Shown here piece after piece: positions 15,528 to 24,037 of a stretch of DNA of 64,000 bases. Location of the stretch: NCBI RefSeq assembly GCF_037026685.1, contig NZ_JBANET010000001.1, positions 248,001 through 312,000 on the forward strand, written 5' to 3'. The notes below the pieces were generated by a model. It saw only the letters and a list, made by a program, of their open reading frames with translations. It ran no database searches and was not told where the DNA came from. Position 1 is the first letter of the stretch; each line of letters opens with the position of its first letter. Made by a program: the position numbers and the translations under genes. Origin of the DNA: Orrella sp037026685. Its GTDB lineage: Bacteria; Pseudomonadota; Gammaproteobacteria; Burkholderiales; Burkholderiaceae_B.

Positions 15528-16268
15528 ATGAAGCCCGAACGCCCTGTCCTGTCCCGCGGCCCGGTGCGCGTGAAATCGCGCCGCATGATCACGCCGCTGA
15601 TGGTCCGGCTGACGATGGACACCTCGCGCCTGCCCGACATGGCCTGGCGCTATCCGGCCCACGCGGTCAAGCTTTTCGTGCCGCACGAGGGCCAGACCGT
15701 GGCGCGTACCTATACCATCCGCCGCTACGACGCCGCGGCCCGCGAAATGGACCTGGATTTCCTGCTGCACGGCGACGGCCCGGCGGCGCGCTGGGCGCAA
15801 CACGCCCAGGCCGGCGAAGACATCGAACTGGCCGGGCCGCGCGCCGGTTTCGCCCGCGCGCCCGGCGCGGCCTGGCAGCTGATGATCGGCGATGCCACCG
15901 CGCTGCCGGCCATCGCCAGCATGCTCGAATCGCTGCCGGCGGGCGATCGCGCGCTGGCCTTGATCGCGGTGCGCGACGCCGCCGAGGAGCAGCCCATCGA
16001 GACCGCCGCGCAGCTCCAGCTGCGGTGGGTCCACGTCCAGGACGGCACGCCGGCGTCGACCGGGCACGCGCTGGAGCAGGCCCTGCACGCGGCGGCGCTG
16101 CCGGACGGCCCCGTCCAGGTCTTCATCGCGGCCGAATCCTCGGCCGTGCGCGGCCTGCGCGCGCTTTTTCCGCGCCAGGGCGAAAGCCGGCCCGGCTGGG
16201 ACGTCGTGCAAATGCACGCCACCGGCTACTGGAAACAGGGCGCGCAGGATTACCATGACCACCATTGA
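15528..16268 (+). CDS. siderophore-interacting FAD/NAD(P)H reductase (ViuB/SIP family)
   Basis: A 246-residue flavin-dependent ferric-siderophore reductase, releasing iron from imported siderophores in the cytoplasm. The FAD-binding domain has ARTYTIRRYDAAAREMDLDFLLHGDGPAARWA, the typical SIP pattern in which R-x-Y-T is the flavin site. WQLMIGDATALPAI and VFIAAESSAVRGLRALF belong to the NAD(P)H domain, and GYWKQGAQDYHDHH ends the protein as in ViuB. A good Fur box lies immediately upstream and supports the role. Its stop is 60 bases before the NRDE gene. Confidence 0.9.
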   Translation: MKPERPVLSRGPVRVKSRRMITPLMVRLTMDTSRLPDMAWRYPAHAVKLFVPHEGQTVARTYTIRRYDAAAREMDLDFLLHGDGPAARWAQHAQAGEDIELAGPRAGFARAPGAAWQLMIGDATALPAIASMLESLPAGDRALALIAVRDAAEEQPIETAAQLQLRWVHVQDGTPASTGHALEQALHAAALPDGPVQVFIAAESSAVRGLRALFPRQGESRPGWDVVQMHATGYWKQGAQDYHDHH

Positions 16269-16328
16269 TGCCTGCCCGTCTTGCAGCCCGTTGGCGATCC
16301 GCCTGGCGGGCCCTGCCGCCTGCCCGCC

Positions 16329-17147
16329 ATGTGCCTAGCCGTCCTTGCCCTGAACGCCCATCCCCGCCTGCCGCTGCTGCTGGTGGCCAACCGCGACGAA
16401 TACCACGCGCGCCCCAGCCTGCCGGCCGGCCCCTGGCCCGGGCATCCGGACATCGTCGCCGGCCGCGACCTGTCGGCCGGCGGCACCTGGCTGGGCATCG
16501 CGCGCGGCGGGCGCTATGCCCTGGTGACCAACTACCGCGACCCGCGGCGGCTCATGCCCGATGCGCCCTCGCGCGGCGCGCTGGTGCAGGATTATCTGCA
16601 AGGCGCGCTCGGGCCCGAGCCATACCTGCGCGAACTGGCGGCGCGCCAGCAGCGCTACAACGGCTTCAATCTCATCGTGGGCGACCCGCAAGGCGCCTGG
16701 TACGCCGGCAACCGCGATCCGCAGGGCGGCCCGCGCCGGCTGGCCGACGGCGTGCATGGCCTGTCCAATCATCTGCTGGACACGCCCTGGCCCAAGGTGC
16801 GGCGCACCCGCCAGGCCGTGGCCGCGCTGCTGCGCGAACCGCACGCGCCCGCGGTGCAGGCCCTGATGGAAGTGTTCGCCGACCGGCGCGGCGCGCCCGA
16901 CGGGGAACTGCCCGACACCGGCGTGGGCCTGGCGCGCGAACGCATGCTGGCCAGCCCCTTCATCGCCAGCCCGGACTACGGCACACGCTGCACCACCGTC
17001 GTGCTGGCCGGGCCGGACGGCGCGATCAGCCTGTATGAACGGCAGTACGACCCGCAGGGCGCGGCGGTGCACGAGGCGGGCTGGCGCTTGCGCAAGGGCC
17101 CGGCGCACCGCATAAGCGCTACAGACGGTTCGGTTTGCTTACCCTAG
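16329..17147 (+). CDS. NRDE family protein (TANGO2-like, NTN-hydrolase-like fold)
   Basis: A 272-residue protein that begins MCLAVLALNAHPRLPLLLVANRDE, exactly the N terminus of the NRDE/TANGO2 family with its invariant Cys2 and Asn-Arg-Asp-Glu motif. Further family blocks are GGTWLGI (about residues 54-60), ALVTNYRDP, GLSNHLLDTPWPKV and DYGTRCTTVVL. In related NTN hydrolases Cys2 becomes the N-terminal nucleophile; whether that happens here is unknown. Human TANGO2 has been linked to haem handling. ATG 16329 fixes the start because of the conserved Cys2; an upstream in-frame start would bury it. Confidence 0.85.
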   Translation: MCLAVLALNAHPRLPLLLVANRDEYHARPSLPAGPWPGHPDIVAGRDLSAGGTWLGIARGGRYALVTNYRDPRRLMPDAPSRGALVQDYLQGALGPEPYLRELAARQQRYNGFNLIVGDPQGAWYAGNRDPQGGPRRLADGVHGLSNHLLDTPWPKVRRTRQAVAALLREPHAPAVQALMEVFADRRGAPDGELPDTGVGLARERMLASPFIASPDYGTRCTTVVLAGPDGAISLYERQYDPQGAAVHEAGWRLRKGPAHRISATDGSVCLP

Positions 17148-17203
17148 CCGGCCACGCCCGCCCTTAGCATGGTGGCTGTCGTGGACTCTGCAAGGAAAGG
17201 CAC

Positions 17204-17824
17204 GTGACGGCACGGCAGGAGCTGGAACAGGAACGGCAAGCGCACCAGCACGACCTGGCGGACATGCTCGATGCACTGAGCGAGCTAGGCCAGGCCCATC
17301 GGCACGTCAGCGTGGGCGACATCCGCGAAAGCGTCGGCGAGCGCAGCGTGGGCCCTTTCCTGACCATTCCGGCCCTGCTGGAGATCAGCCCCCTGGGGGC
17401 CGTGCCCGGCGTGCCGACCGCCATCGCGCTGGTGCTGGCGATTTTCTCGGCGCAGATCCTGTGCGGGCGCAAGCACCTGTGGCTGCCCGGCTTCATCGAA
17501 CACCGCGCCGTGCAGGGCCAGAAGCTGGCGCGCGGCATGCGCAAGATCCGCCCGGCGGCCGACTGGATCGACCGCTACATCCAGCCGCGCTGGATGGAAC
17601 TGACGCGCAAGCCCTTTCGCATGGCGATCGGGGCGATTTGCCTGGCGCTATGCCTGACCGTGCCTTTCCTGGAACTGGTGCCTTTTGCCAGCAGCGCGCC
17701 GATGGCCGCCATCGCGCTGTTCGGCCTGGGCCTGACCAGCCGCGACGGCGTGCTGGTGTCGGTGGGCCTGGCGCTGTCGGCCGGGGCCGGCTATCTGCTG
17801 CTTGCCAGCCTGGGCAAGGGCTAG
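17204..17824 (+). CDS. ExoD family membrane protein
   Basis: A 206-residue inner-membrane protein of the ExoD family, named for exopolysaccharide synthesis in Rhizobium; its mechanism is unknown. A charged, coiled N terminus of about 55 residues is followed by hydrophobic segments (ALLEISPLGAVPGVPTAIALVLAI and two to three near the C terminus) and the conserved HLWLPGFI...RGMRKIRPAADWIDRYIQPR. Start is GTG 17204 with AAGGAAAGG upstream. Its stop overlaps that of the convergent LysR gene within CTAG (17821-17824). Confidence 0.82.
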   Translation: MTARQELEQERQAHQHDLADMLDALSELGQAHRHVSVGDIRESVGERSVGPFLTIPALLEISPLGAVPGVPTAIALVLAIFSAQILCGRKHLWLPGFIEHRAVQGQKLARGMRKIRPAADWIDRYIQPRWMELTRKPFRMAIGAICLALCLTVPFLELVPFASSAPMAAIALFGLGLTSRDGVLVSVGLALSAGAGYLLLASLGKG

Positions 17825-18789
17825 AAGGCCCGCGAGGCCAGCGGCGTGCGCCGCAGAAAGGCCTCGAAGGCGCTGCGAAACGCCGCCTCGGGCGCGGTCA
17901 GCTTGCGCTGGGCGTTCCAGACGAAGAACACGTCGATCTCGGCCACGCCCTCGTCCGGCGGCAGGCGGCGCAGCAGCTGCGCCTCGATGTCGCGCACGAT
18001 CATGTGCTCGGGCAGCCAGCTCAGGCCCATGCCGGCGATCACCATGCGGCGGATCTCCTCGATGTTGGACGAGGTGCCGACGATGCGGCCGGTAAAGCCG
18101 CGCTGGTCGCGGAAGATGGTCAGCGGCGAGAGCGTATCGCCGATCTGGTCGCTGGCAAAGCGCACGAAATCCTGGTCCTGCAGCGCGTGCAGGCTGACCT
18201 GGCCGCGCGAGAACAGGGGGTGGTGCCGCCCGCACACCACGACGTAGCGCTGGCGCATGAACAGCCGGCGGTTCAGCCCTTCGACGGGCTTGCGGCACAG
18301 GCAAATGCCCAGCCCCGGCTGGCGCTTGGCCAGGGCATCGAGGATGGCCGAACTGGGCATGACCTCGACCTGGAACTCGATGCGGGGATGGCGGCGGTGG
18401 AAGTCGGCCAGGAACTCGTCGTAGGGCAGGCTGTGGATGCGGCTCATGACCAGCAGCCGCAGCGGTCCGGCGACCTCGTCCTGGTGGCCGGCGGCCACCG
18501 CGTCGATGCGCGCCACCGTGCCGTAGACCTCGCAGGCGATGGCGTAGACGTCCTCGCCCAGCGGGGTCAGCCGGAACTCGCCATGGCGCCGCACCAGCAG
18601 CTGGCCGCCCACGCTTTCCTCCAGGCGCCGCAAGGCCTGGCTGACGGCCGGCTGGCTCAGGTGCAGCACGGCGGCGGCCCGGCCCACCCCGCGCTCCTGC
18701 ACCACGAACAGGAAGGTGCGCAGCAGGTTCCAGTCCATGCGCTGGCGGGCGTGGCTGGACGAAGGCGGTGCGGACGGCGGGCGCTCCAT
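17821..18789 (-). CDS. LysR family transcriptional regulator
   Basis: A 322-residue regulator (306 if translation starts at ATG 18738). The winged-helix domain begins DWNLLRTFLFVVQERGVGRAAAVLHLSQPAVSQALRRLE and continues to RRHGEFRLTPLGE; a periplasmic-binding-like effector domain fills the rest. The 17 residues before DWNLL are rich in Ser and Pro and may not be translated: no ribosome-binding site marks either start. It is on the same strand as the deacetylase and MFS genes upstream and may regulate them. The effector is unknown, though a polyamine-type ligand would fit the deacetylase. Confidence 0.87.
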   Translation of the reverse strand: MERPPSAPPSSSHARQRMDWNLLRTFLFVVQERGVGRAAAVLHLSQPAVSQALRRLEESVGGQLLVRRHGEFRLTPLGEDVYAIACEVYGTVARIDAVAAGHQDEVAGPLRLLVMSRIHSLPYDEFLADFHRRHPRIEFQVEVMPSSAILDALAKRQPGLGICLCRKPVEGLNRRLFMRQRYVVVCGRHHPLFSRGQVSLHALQDQDFVRFASDQIGDTLSPLTIFRDQRGFTGRIVGTSSNIEEIRRMVIAGMGLSWLPEHMIVRDIEAQLLRRLPPDEGVAEIDVFFVWNAQRKLTAPEAAFRSAFEAFLRRTPLASRAF

Positions 18790-18847
18790 GCAAGGTGCGG
18801 TGTCTGGCAAAGCAGCCAGCTTAGCAAAACCCGCCGGCGCGCACGCC

Positions 18848-19873
18848 TCAGGCCCGGGCCTGGTCGAATCCGCCGAAGAACTGCCTGGCCAGGGCGCCCA
18901 GCCCTTCGATGTAGTAGCCGCCTTCCTGCACGATCAGCGTGGGCAGCTGCATGCCGCCGACGATGGCGCCCAGCCTGGCGAAGCCGCCCTCGCCCACCGC
19001 CACCTTGGCCTGCGGGTCCTTCTCGAAGATGTCAAAGCCCAGCGACAGCACCAGCACGTCCGGCTGGTACAGCGCCAGCGCGCGGCGGGCCTGCTCGAGC
19101 TGGTCGAAGAACACCGCCTCGTCCGAGCCGTGCGGCATGGGCAGGTTCAGGTTGTAGCCCAGGCCCGGTCCGGCGCCGCGCTCGTCCTCGAAGCCGGCCA
19201 CCACGGGATAGAAGTTGGTGGGGTCGCCGTGGATCGACACGTAGAACACGTCGCTGCGCTCGTAGAAGATCTCCTGGATGCCCTGGCCATGATGCATGTC
19301 GGTGTCCAGGATGGCCACGCGCCCGTAGCGCTGGCGCAGGCGCTCGGCCGCGATGGCGGCGTTGTTCAGGTAGCAGAAGCCGCCGGCCGCGTCGCGGCGC
19401 GCGTGATGGCCGGGCGGGCGGCACAGCGCATAGGCCTGGCGCTCGCCGGCCAGCAGCGCGTCGGCCCCGGCGATGGCGCACTGGGCGGCCGCGTACACGG
19501 CCTTCCAGGTATCCGGGCCGATGGGCGCGCTGCCGTCGGCCAGGTAGCGCCCGGCCTGGGCCAGCACCCCGCGCAGCGCGTTGGGTTCGCGCACGAACAC
19601 GTTGGACATGACTTCCTCGCCCCAGTCCTGGCCCAGCGCCATCCAGTCGGCGTGGGCGTTCTGCAGAAAGCGCAGGTAGTCGATGGCATGCACGGCCGAG
19701 ATCGCGCCGGCGCCCGCGTCCGGTGGCGTCTGCACGGGATAGCCCAGCTCCTGCATGGCCTGCAGCAGCGCGTCCAGGCGCTGGGGCAGCTCCTGCGGGG
19801 CGCGCATCTTGCCGCGCGAGAAATAGGTGCGCGGATGGTGCAGGCGCTGGTCGGGATGGTAGTAGGTCTTCAA
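18848..19873 (-). CDS. histone deacetylase family protein, acetylpolyamine amidohydrolase-like
   Basis: A 341-residue zinc amidohydrolase of the class II deacetylase fold. The catalytic segment CRPPGHHARRDAAGGFCYLNNAAIAA, the zinc ligands in ILDTDMHHGQG and the C-terminal VQEGGYYIEGL are present. Length and the VSIHGDPTNFYP segment match bacterial acetylpolyamine amidohydrolases (AphA/AphB type), which deacetylate N-acetylputrescine or cadaverine. It lies 31 bases downstream of an MFS transporter on the same strand, so a pair importing and deacetylating an acetylated compound is plausible. Bacteria lack histones, so protein deacetylation would be the less likely role. Confidence 0.87.
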   Translation of the reverse strand: MKTYYHPDQRLHHPRTYFSRGKMRAPQELPQRLDALLQAMQELGYPVQTPPDAGAGAISAVHAIDYLRFLQNAHADWMALGQDWGEEVMSNVFVREPNALRGVLAQAGRYLADGSAPIGPDTWKAVYAAAQCAIAGADALLAGERQAYALCRPPGHHARRDAAGGFCYLNNAAIAAERLRQRYGRVAILDTDMHHGQGIQEIFYERSDVFYVSIHGDPTNFYPVVAGFEDERGAGPGLGYNLNLPMPHGSDEAVFFDQLEQARRALALYQPDVLVLSLGFDIFEKDPQAKVAVGEGGFARLGAIVGGMQLPTLIVQEGGYYIEGLGALARQFFGGFDQARA

Positions 19874-19904
19874 GGGGTCCTCTTGCTGTCTGTCGGTTGC
19901 GGCA

Positions 19905-21236
19905 TCAGGCGGCGTGGGGATCGGCCTGGGCGGCCATCACCCGCTCGCGGGGGCGGCGCAGGCCCATGACCGACACCAGCGAAATCAGCGAAATCGCGCT
20001 GAACAGCAGCGCCAGCGGCCACCATTGTCCCTTGTACTGCTCGGCCAGGATGGTGCCGACGATGGGCGTCAGCCCGCCGAAGATCGCGCCGCTGAGCTGG
20101 TAGGCCATCGAGATCCCGGTATAACGGATCCGGGTCGGGAAGCTGTCGCTGACGTAGCCTGCGATCACCGCATAGAAGGCGCCCAGGCCGGCCACCGCCA
20201 GGCCCACGCCCAGCACCACGCTGGTCAGCGAGCCCTGGTCCACCAGCGTGAACATGGCGTAGGGCGTGGCCACCGAGAAGGCGGCGGCCGCGACCAGGAA
20301 GCGGTGCACGCCCACCCGCTCGGCCACGTAGGCCGACAGCGGCGTGATGAAGAACTGCATGATCGAGACGATCAGCAGGCAGTTCAGGATCAGCGCGCGG
20401 TCCATGCCCAGGTAGCTGGTGGTATAGGCGATCATGAAGGTATTGGTGAAGTAAAAGCCCGCGATGCCCAGCACGTTGGCGCACACCGCCATGGCCAGCA
20501 GCCCGGGCGCGCCGCGCAGCACTTCCCACAGCGGCGGCTGCGCCGCCTTGGCCTGCTGCAGGCGGCGCTCCTGCTCCTTCAGGAAGTCGGGCGACTCCTT
20601 GACGCTGACGCGGATGGCAAAGCCGATCACCAGCATCACGGCGCTGAACAGGAAGGGAATGCGCCAGCCCCAGGACAGGAAGTCCTCGTCGGGCAGGGCC
20701 GTCACCAGCTTGAACATCACCATGGACAGGATCAGGCCGGCCGGGCTGCCCAGCTGCGCGAAGGAAGCGAAGAAGGTGCGCCGCTTCTGGTCGGGCGAAT
20801 GCTCGCCGGCCATCAGCACCGCCCCGCCCCACTCGCCGCCCACGGCAATGCCCTGGATGAAGCGCAGCACCACCAGCAGCACAGGCGCCCAGACGCCGAT
20901 GGTCTGGTAGGTGGGCAAAAGGCCGATCAGCACGGTGGCCACGCCCATCATCAGCAGCGTGATGACCAGCGATTTCTTGCGGCCGATGCGATCGCCGATG
21001 TGGCCGAACACCGCCCCGCCCAGCGGGCGGGCGAAAAACCCTACGGCAAAGGTGCCGAAGGCGGCCAATGTGCCGTAGAAGCCGTCCACCTGCGGGAAGA
21101 ACAGCTTGCCGAACACCAGGGCGGCGGCCGTGGCGTAGATGTAGAAGTCATACCATTCGATCATGGTGCCGACGAAGGCGGCGGTGGAGGCGCGCACCGG
21201 CTGGTGCATGCGCGGGTCCGGATTTCCCCTGGACAT
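19905..21236 (-). CDS. MFS transporter, metabolite:H+ symporter (MHS/ProP-like) family
   Basis: A 443-residue inner-membrane transporter with about twelve membrane segments. The MHS signatures are present: TMIEWYDFYIYATAAALVFG at the start (first segment), ARPLGGAVFGHIGDRIGRKKSLV between segments 2 and 3, and GGEWGGAVLMAGEHSP in the cytoplasmic middle part. These carriers import dicarboxylates, betaines or aromatic acids with protons. The short gap to the deacetylase gene suggests one operon. The 166 bases upstream (21237-21402) are AT-rich with possible TATAAA boxes but no site I can assign. Confidence 0.9.
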   Translation of the reverse strand: MSRGNPDPRMHQPVRASTAAFVGTMIEWYDFYIYATAAALVFGKLFFPQVDGFYGTLAAFGTFAVGFFARPLGGAVFGHIGDRIGRKKSLVITLLMMGVATVLIGLLPTYQTIGVWAPVLLVVLRFIQGIAVGGEWGGAVLMAGEHSPDQKRRTFFASFAQLGSPAGLILSMVMFKLVTALPDEDFLSWGWRIPFLFSAVMLVIGFAIRVSVKESPDFLKEQERRLQQAKAAQPPLWEVLRGAPGLLAMAVCANVLGIAGFYFTNTFMIAYTTSYLGMDRALILNCLLIVSIMQFFITPLSAYVAERVGVHRFLVAAAAFSVATPYAMFTLVDQGSLTSVVLGVGLAVAGLGAFYAVIAGYVSDSFPTRIRYTGISMAYQLSGAIFGGLTPIVGTILAEQYKGQWWPLALLFSAISLISLVSVMGLRRPRERVMAAQADPHAA

Positions 21237-21402
21237 GTGGCGGTCCTCGCTGAGAGTCAGTTGGTGTATGGGCGAGGTTTATAAGCCGGCTTGGCCCCAT
21301 AAGAAAAATGATGATTTCTAATTCTGCATATTCATCAAATTTATCTGCCGCCCGCGGGCGCCGCCCTCCAGGAAAAGCGCGGGAACGCCTGGGGATGGGA
21401 TC

Positions 21403-22452
21403 CTACAACGCCGGGTAATCGACGTAGCCCTGCTCGCCGCCCTGGTAGAAGGTGGCGGTGTCGGGCGGGTTGAAGCCGGCGCCCTCGCGCAGGCGCCGCG
21501 GCAGGTCGGGATTGGCGATGAACAGCTTGCCGAAGGCCACCGCGTCGGCCTCGCCGTTTTCCAGCACCTGCGCCGCGCTTTGCCCGTCGAACTTCTCGTT
21601 GGCGATGTAGACCCCGCCGAAGGCCTGCTTGAGCGCCGGCCCCAGGCGGTTCTCGCCCAGCGATTCGCGCACGCACAGAAAGGCCACGCCGCGCCGTCCC
21701 AGTTCGCGCGCCACGTAGGTGAAGGTGGCGGCCGGGTCCGAATCGCCCATGTCGTGCGAATCGCCGCGCGGCGACAGGTGCACGCCCACGCGGCCCGGCC
21801 CCCACACGTCGATGCAGGCATCGGTCACCTCGAACAGCAGGCGGGCGCGGTTCTCCAGGCTGCCGCCGTAGGCATCGGTGCGCAGGTTGGTCTTGTCCTG
21901 CAGGAACTGGTCGAGCAGGTAGCCGTTGGCGCCGTGGATCTCCACGCCGTCAAAGCCCGCCGCCTTGGCGTTTTCGGCGCCCACGCGATAGGCCTGCACG
22001 ATGGCCGGGATCTCGTCGGTGCGCAGGGCCCGCGGCGTGACGTATTCGCGCTGCGGCCGCACCAGGCTGACATGCCCGGCCGGCTTGACGGCGCTGGGCG
22101 CGACCGGCAGCTCGCCGTCCAGGAAGATCGGATCGGAGATGCGGCCCACGTGCCAGAGCTGCAGGAAAATGCGCCCGCCCTGCTCGTGCACGGCCGAGGT
22201 CACGCCTTTCCAGCCCTGCACCTGCTCGGCCGACCAGATGCCCGGCGTATCGGCATAGCCCACGCCTTGCGGCGTGACCGAGGTGGCCTCGGACAGGATC
22301 AGGCCGGCCGAGGCGCGCTGCGCGTAGTAGTGCGCCATCAGCGCATTGGGCACGCGGCCGGTGCTGGCGCGCGAACGGGTCAGCGGCGCCATGACGACGC
22401 GGTTGGGCAGCGTGAGCTCGCCCACGACAAGGGGATCGAACAAAGAGGTCAT
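21403..22452 (-). CDS. alkene reductase, old yellow enzyme family (NemA-like)
   Basis: A 349-residue FMN enzyme that reduces electrophilic C=C bonds (N-ethylmaleimide, enones) or nitro esters with NAD(P)H. It starts SLFDPLVVGELTLPNRVVMAPLTRSRA as in NemA, and has QLWHVGRIS, GFDGVEIHGANGYLLDQFLQ (substrate-binding His and Asn) and GGSLENRARLLFEV. The phosphate-binding end includes FGKLFIANPDLP. ATG 22452 is preceded by GAAGGAAG. It is 31 bases downstream of an ArsR-type regulator gene on the same strand, which probably controls it. Confidence 0.93.
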   Translation of the reverse strand: MTSLFDPLVVGELTLPNRVVMAPLTRSRASTGRVPNALMAHYYAQRASAGLILSEATSVTPQGVGYADTPGIWSAEQVQGWKGVTSAVHEQGGRIFLQLWHVGRISDPIFLDGELPVAPSAVKPAGHVSLVRPQREYVTPRALRTDEIPAIVQAYRVGAENAKAAGFDGVEIHGANGYLLDQFLQDKTNLRTDAYGGSLENRARLLFEVTDACIDVWGPGRVGVHLSPRGDSHDMGDSDPAATFTYVARELGRRGVAFLCVRESLGENRLGPALKQAFGGVYIANEKFDGQSAAQVLENGEADAVAFGKLFIANPDLPRRLREGAGFNPPDTATFYQGGEQGYVDYPAL

Positions 22453-22483
22453 GCGGAAACTTCCTTCTAGGGAGGCGGCCCGT

Positions 22484-22843
22484 TCAGAGTTCCTTGGCGC
22501 TGTGCTCCAGGAAAGCCTGGATCAGCGCCTCGTTGCGTTGGAAGAACACCCATTGCCCCACCTTCTGCGAGGTGACCAGCCCTGCGCGCTGCAAGACGGC
22601 CAGATGCCCCGAGACCGTCGATTGCGACAGGCCGGCGCGCTGGTCGATCCGGCTGGCGCACACGCCCAGCTCCCAGGGATGCTCCTGGGGCTCGAAGCTT
22701 TGCGCCGGCGTTTTCAGCCAATTGAGGATCTGTCTCCTGACCGGATTGGCCAGGGCTTTGTGTATGGCGTCGATGTCCACGCGGATATCCGGACGGAGGA
22801 TCGCTACGAGGCGCCTGCCGGGATCGGCAGGCATGCCGGGCAT
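22484..22843 (-). CDS. ArsR/SmtB-type winged-helix regulator
   Basis: A DNA-binding repressor of about 119 residues from the chosen ATG; ATG 22834 or TTG 22870 are also possible because no clear ribosome-binding site marks the start. The helix-turn-helix region is NPVRRQILNWLK...LGVCASRIDQRAGLSQSTVSGHLAVLQRAGLVTSQKVGQWVFFQRNE. There is one cysteine (in GVCASR) and no CxC metal-thiolate motif, so it is not a classical arsenic or zinc sensor. A single-Cys redox or electrophile sensor would match the adjacent alkene reductase, as in YodB-like or NemR systems of other families. This is inference. Confidence 0.82.
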   Translation of the reverse strand: MPGMPADPGRRLVAILRPDIRVDIDAIHKALANPVRRQILNWLKTPAQSFEPQEHPWELGVCASRIDQRAGLSQSTVSGHLAVLQRAGLVTSQKVGQWVFFQRNEALIQAFLEHSAKEL

Positions 22844-22848
22844 CTTAA

Positions 22849-22864
22849 ATCGGGATTTTCCGAT
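22849..22864. promoter_or_regulatory. candidate ArsR-type operator
   Basis: ATCGG-GATTTT-CCGAT is a perfect 5-6-5 inverted repeat just upstream of the regulator's likely start. A second perfect stem, ACCCTGCG-TGC-CGCAGGGT, follows at 22870-22888 in the gap before queE. Either could serve autoregulation; neither is matched to a known site. Confidence 0.35.
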
Positions 22865-22947
22865 ATACAACCCTGCGTGCCGCAGGGTCTTGGCGGACGT
22901 GCGCGGCCGTAAAATGCCGGCTTATCCCCTTTTTCTTTTCTGGCTAC

Positions 22948-23580
22948 ATGGCTTACGCCGTCAAGGAACTGTTCAAGACGCTGCAGGGCGAAGGCGCGCA
23001 TGCGGGCCGCGCCGCGGTGTTCTGCCGCTTTGCCGGCTGCAATCTCTGGAGCGGGCGCGAAAGCGACCGGGCCCAGGCCGTGTGCCGCTTTTGCGATACC
23101 GACTTCGTGGGCACCGACGGCCCCGGCGGAGGCAAGTTCGCCACGCCGGCGCAACTGGCCGAGCGCCTGGCCGCCTGCTGGGGCCCGGCGCGCGCGCGCC
23201 GCTACGTGGTCTTTACCGGCGGCGAGCCGCTGCTGCAGCTGGATGCGCCCCTGATCGAGGCGGTGCATGCCCAGGGCTTCGAGATCGCCATCGAGACCAA
23301 CGGCACCCTGCCGGTGCCGGCCGGCGTGGACTGGATCTGCGTCAGTCCCAAGAGCACCGCGCCCCTGGCGGTCACCGCCGGGCACGAGCTCAAGCTGGTC
23401 TATCCGCAGGCCGATGCCCAGCCCCAGGCCTATGCCGGCCTGGACTTTCGCCATTTCTGGCTGCAGCCCATGGACGGGCCGGCGCGCGCGGCCCATACGG
23501 AGCAAGCCGTGGCGTATTGCCTGGCGCATCCGCAATGGCGGCTGAGCCTGCAGACGCACAAATACATAGGCATCCCATGA
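22948..23580 (+). CDS. queE: 7-carboxy-7-deazaguanine synthase
   Basis: A 210-residue radical-SAM enzyme turning 6-carboxytetrahydropterin into 7-carboxy-7-deazaguanine for queuosine biosynthesis. It has the QueE-specific cluster motif C31-X14-C46-X2-C49 in place of the usual CX3CX2C, plus VVFTGGEPLLQ and the terminal LQTHKYIGIP. The N terminus YAVKELFKTLQGEGAHAGRAAVFCRF is typical. The stop overlaps the start of queD (ATGA), so the two are translationally coupled. No preQ1 riboswitch is seen upstream. Confidence 0.96.
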   Translation: MAYAVKELFKTLQGEGAHAGRAAVFCRFAGCNLWSGRESDRAQAVCRFCDTDFVGTDGPGGGKFATPAQLAERLAACWGPARARRYVVFTGGEPLLQLDAPLIEAVHAQGFEIAIETNGTLPVPAGVDWICVSPKSTAPLAVTAGHELKLVYPQADAQPQAYAGLDFRHFWLQPMDGPARAAHTEQAVAYCLAHPQWRLSLQTHKYIGIP

Positions 23581-24020
23581 TTTCCATCACCCGCCGCCTG
23601 CATTTCGATGCCGGCCACCGCATTCCCGACCACCGCAGCCAGTGCCGCAACCTGCACGGGCACCGCTACGTGCTGGAGATCACGCTCGAAGGCGTGGTGG
23701 CCGATGCGCCCGGCCAGTCCGACAACGGCATGGTGATGGACTTCGCCGACATCAAGGCCATCGCCCACACCCACATCGTCGAACCCTGGGACCATGCCTT
23801 CCTGGTCTACGAGGGCGACCGCGCCGTGCGCGGCTTTCTGGAAAGCCTGCCGGAGCACAAGACCGTGGTGCTCGACCGCATCCCCACCGCCGAGAACCTG
23901 GCGCGCATCGCCTACGATATCCTGGCCCCGCGATACGAAGGCCACTACGGCAAGCAGTTGCGCCTGGCCCGCGTCAGGCTGTACGAAACGCCCAACTGCT
24001 GGGCCGACTGCACGGGCTGA
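23577..24020 (+). CDS. queD: 6-carboxy-5,6,7,8-tetrahydropterin synthase
   Basis: A 147-residue zinc enzyme of the PTPS family that makes the substrate of QueE from dihydroneopterin triphosphate. Zinc ligands H14, H27 and H29 stand in FDAGHR and NLHGHRY, and the nucleophile is C23. Later blocks are DFADIKAI, EPWDHAFL and PTAENLARIAYDIL, with ETPNCWADC at the end. It starts in an ATGA overlap with queE and converges with the ligase gene 17 bases on. Confidence 0.96.
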   Translation: MISITRRLHFDAGHRIPDHRSQCRNLHGHRYVLEITLEGVVADAPGQSDNGMVMDFADIKAIAHTHIVEPWDHAFLVYEGDRAVRGFLESLPEHKTVVLDRIPTAENLARIAYDILAPRYEGHYGKQLRLARVRLYETPNCWADCTG

Positions 24021-24037
24021 AGCCGGCTTACGCGTGC

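Noticed and set aside
22870..22947. preQ1 riboswitch before queE
   Set aside because: The ACCCTGCG hairpin there lacks the small pseudoknot features and A-rich tail of preQ1 elements, and it reads as a simple stem.
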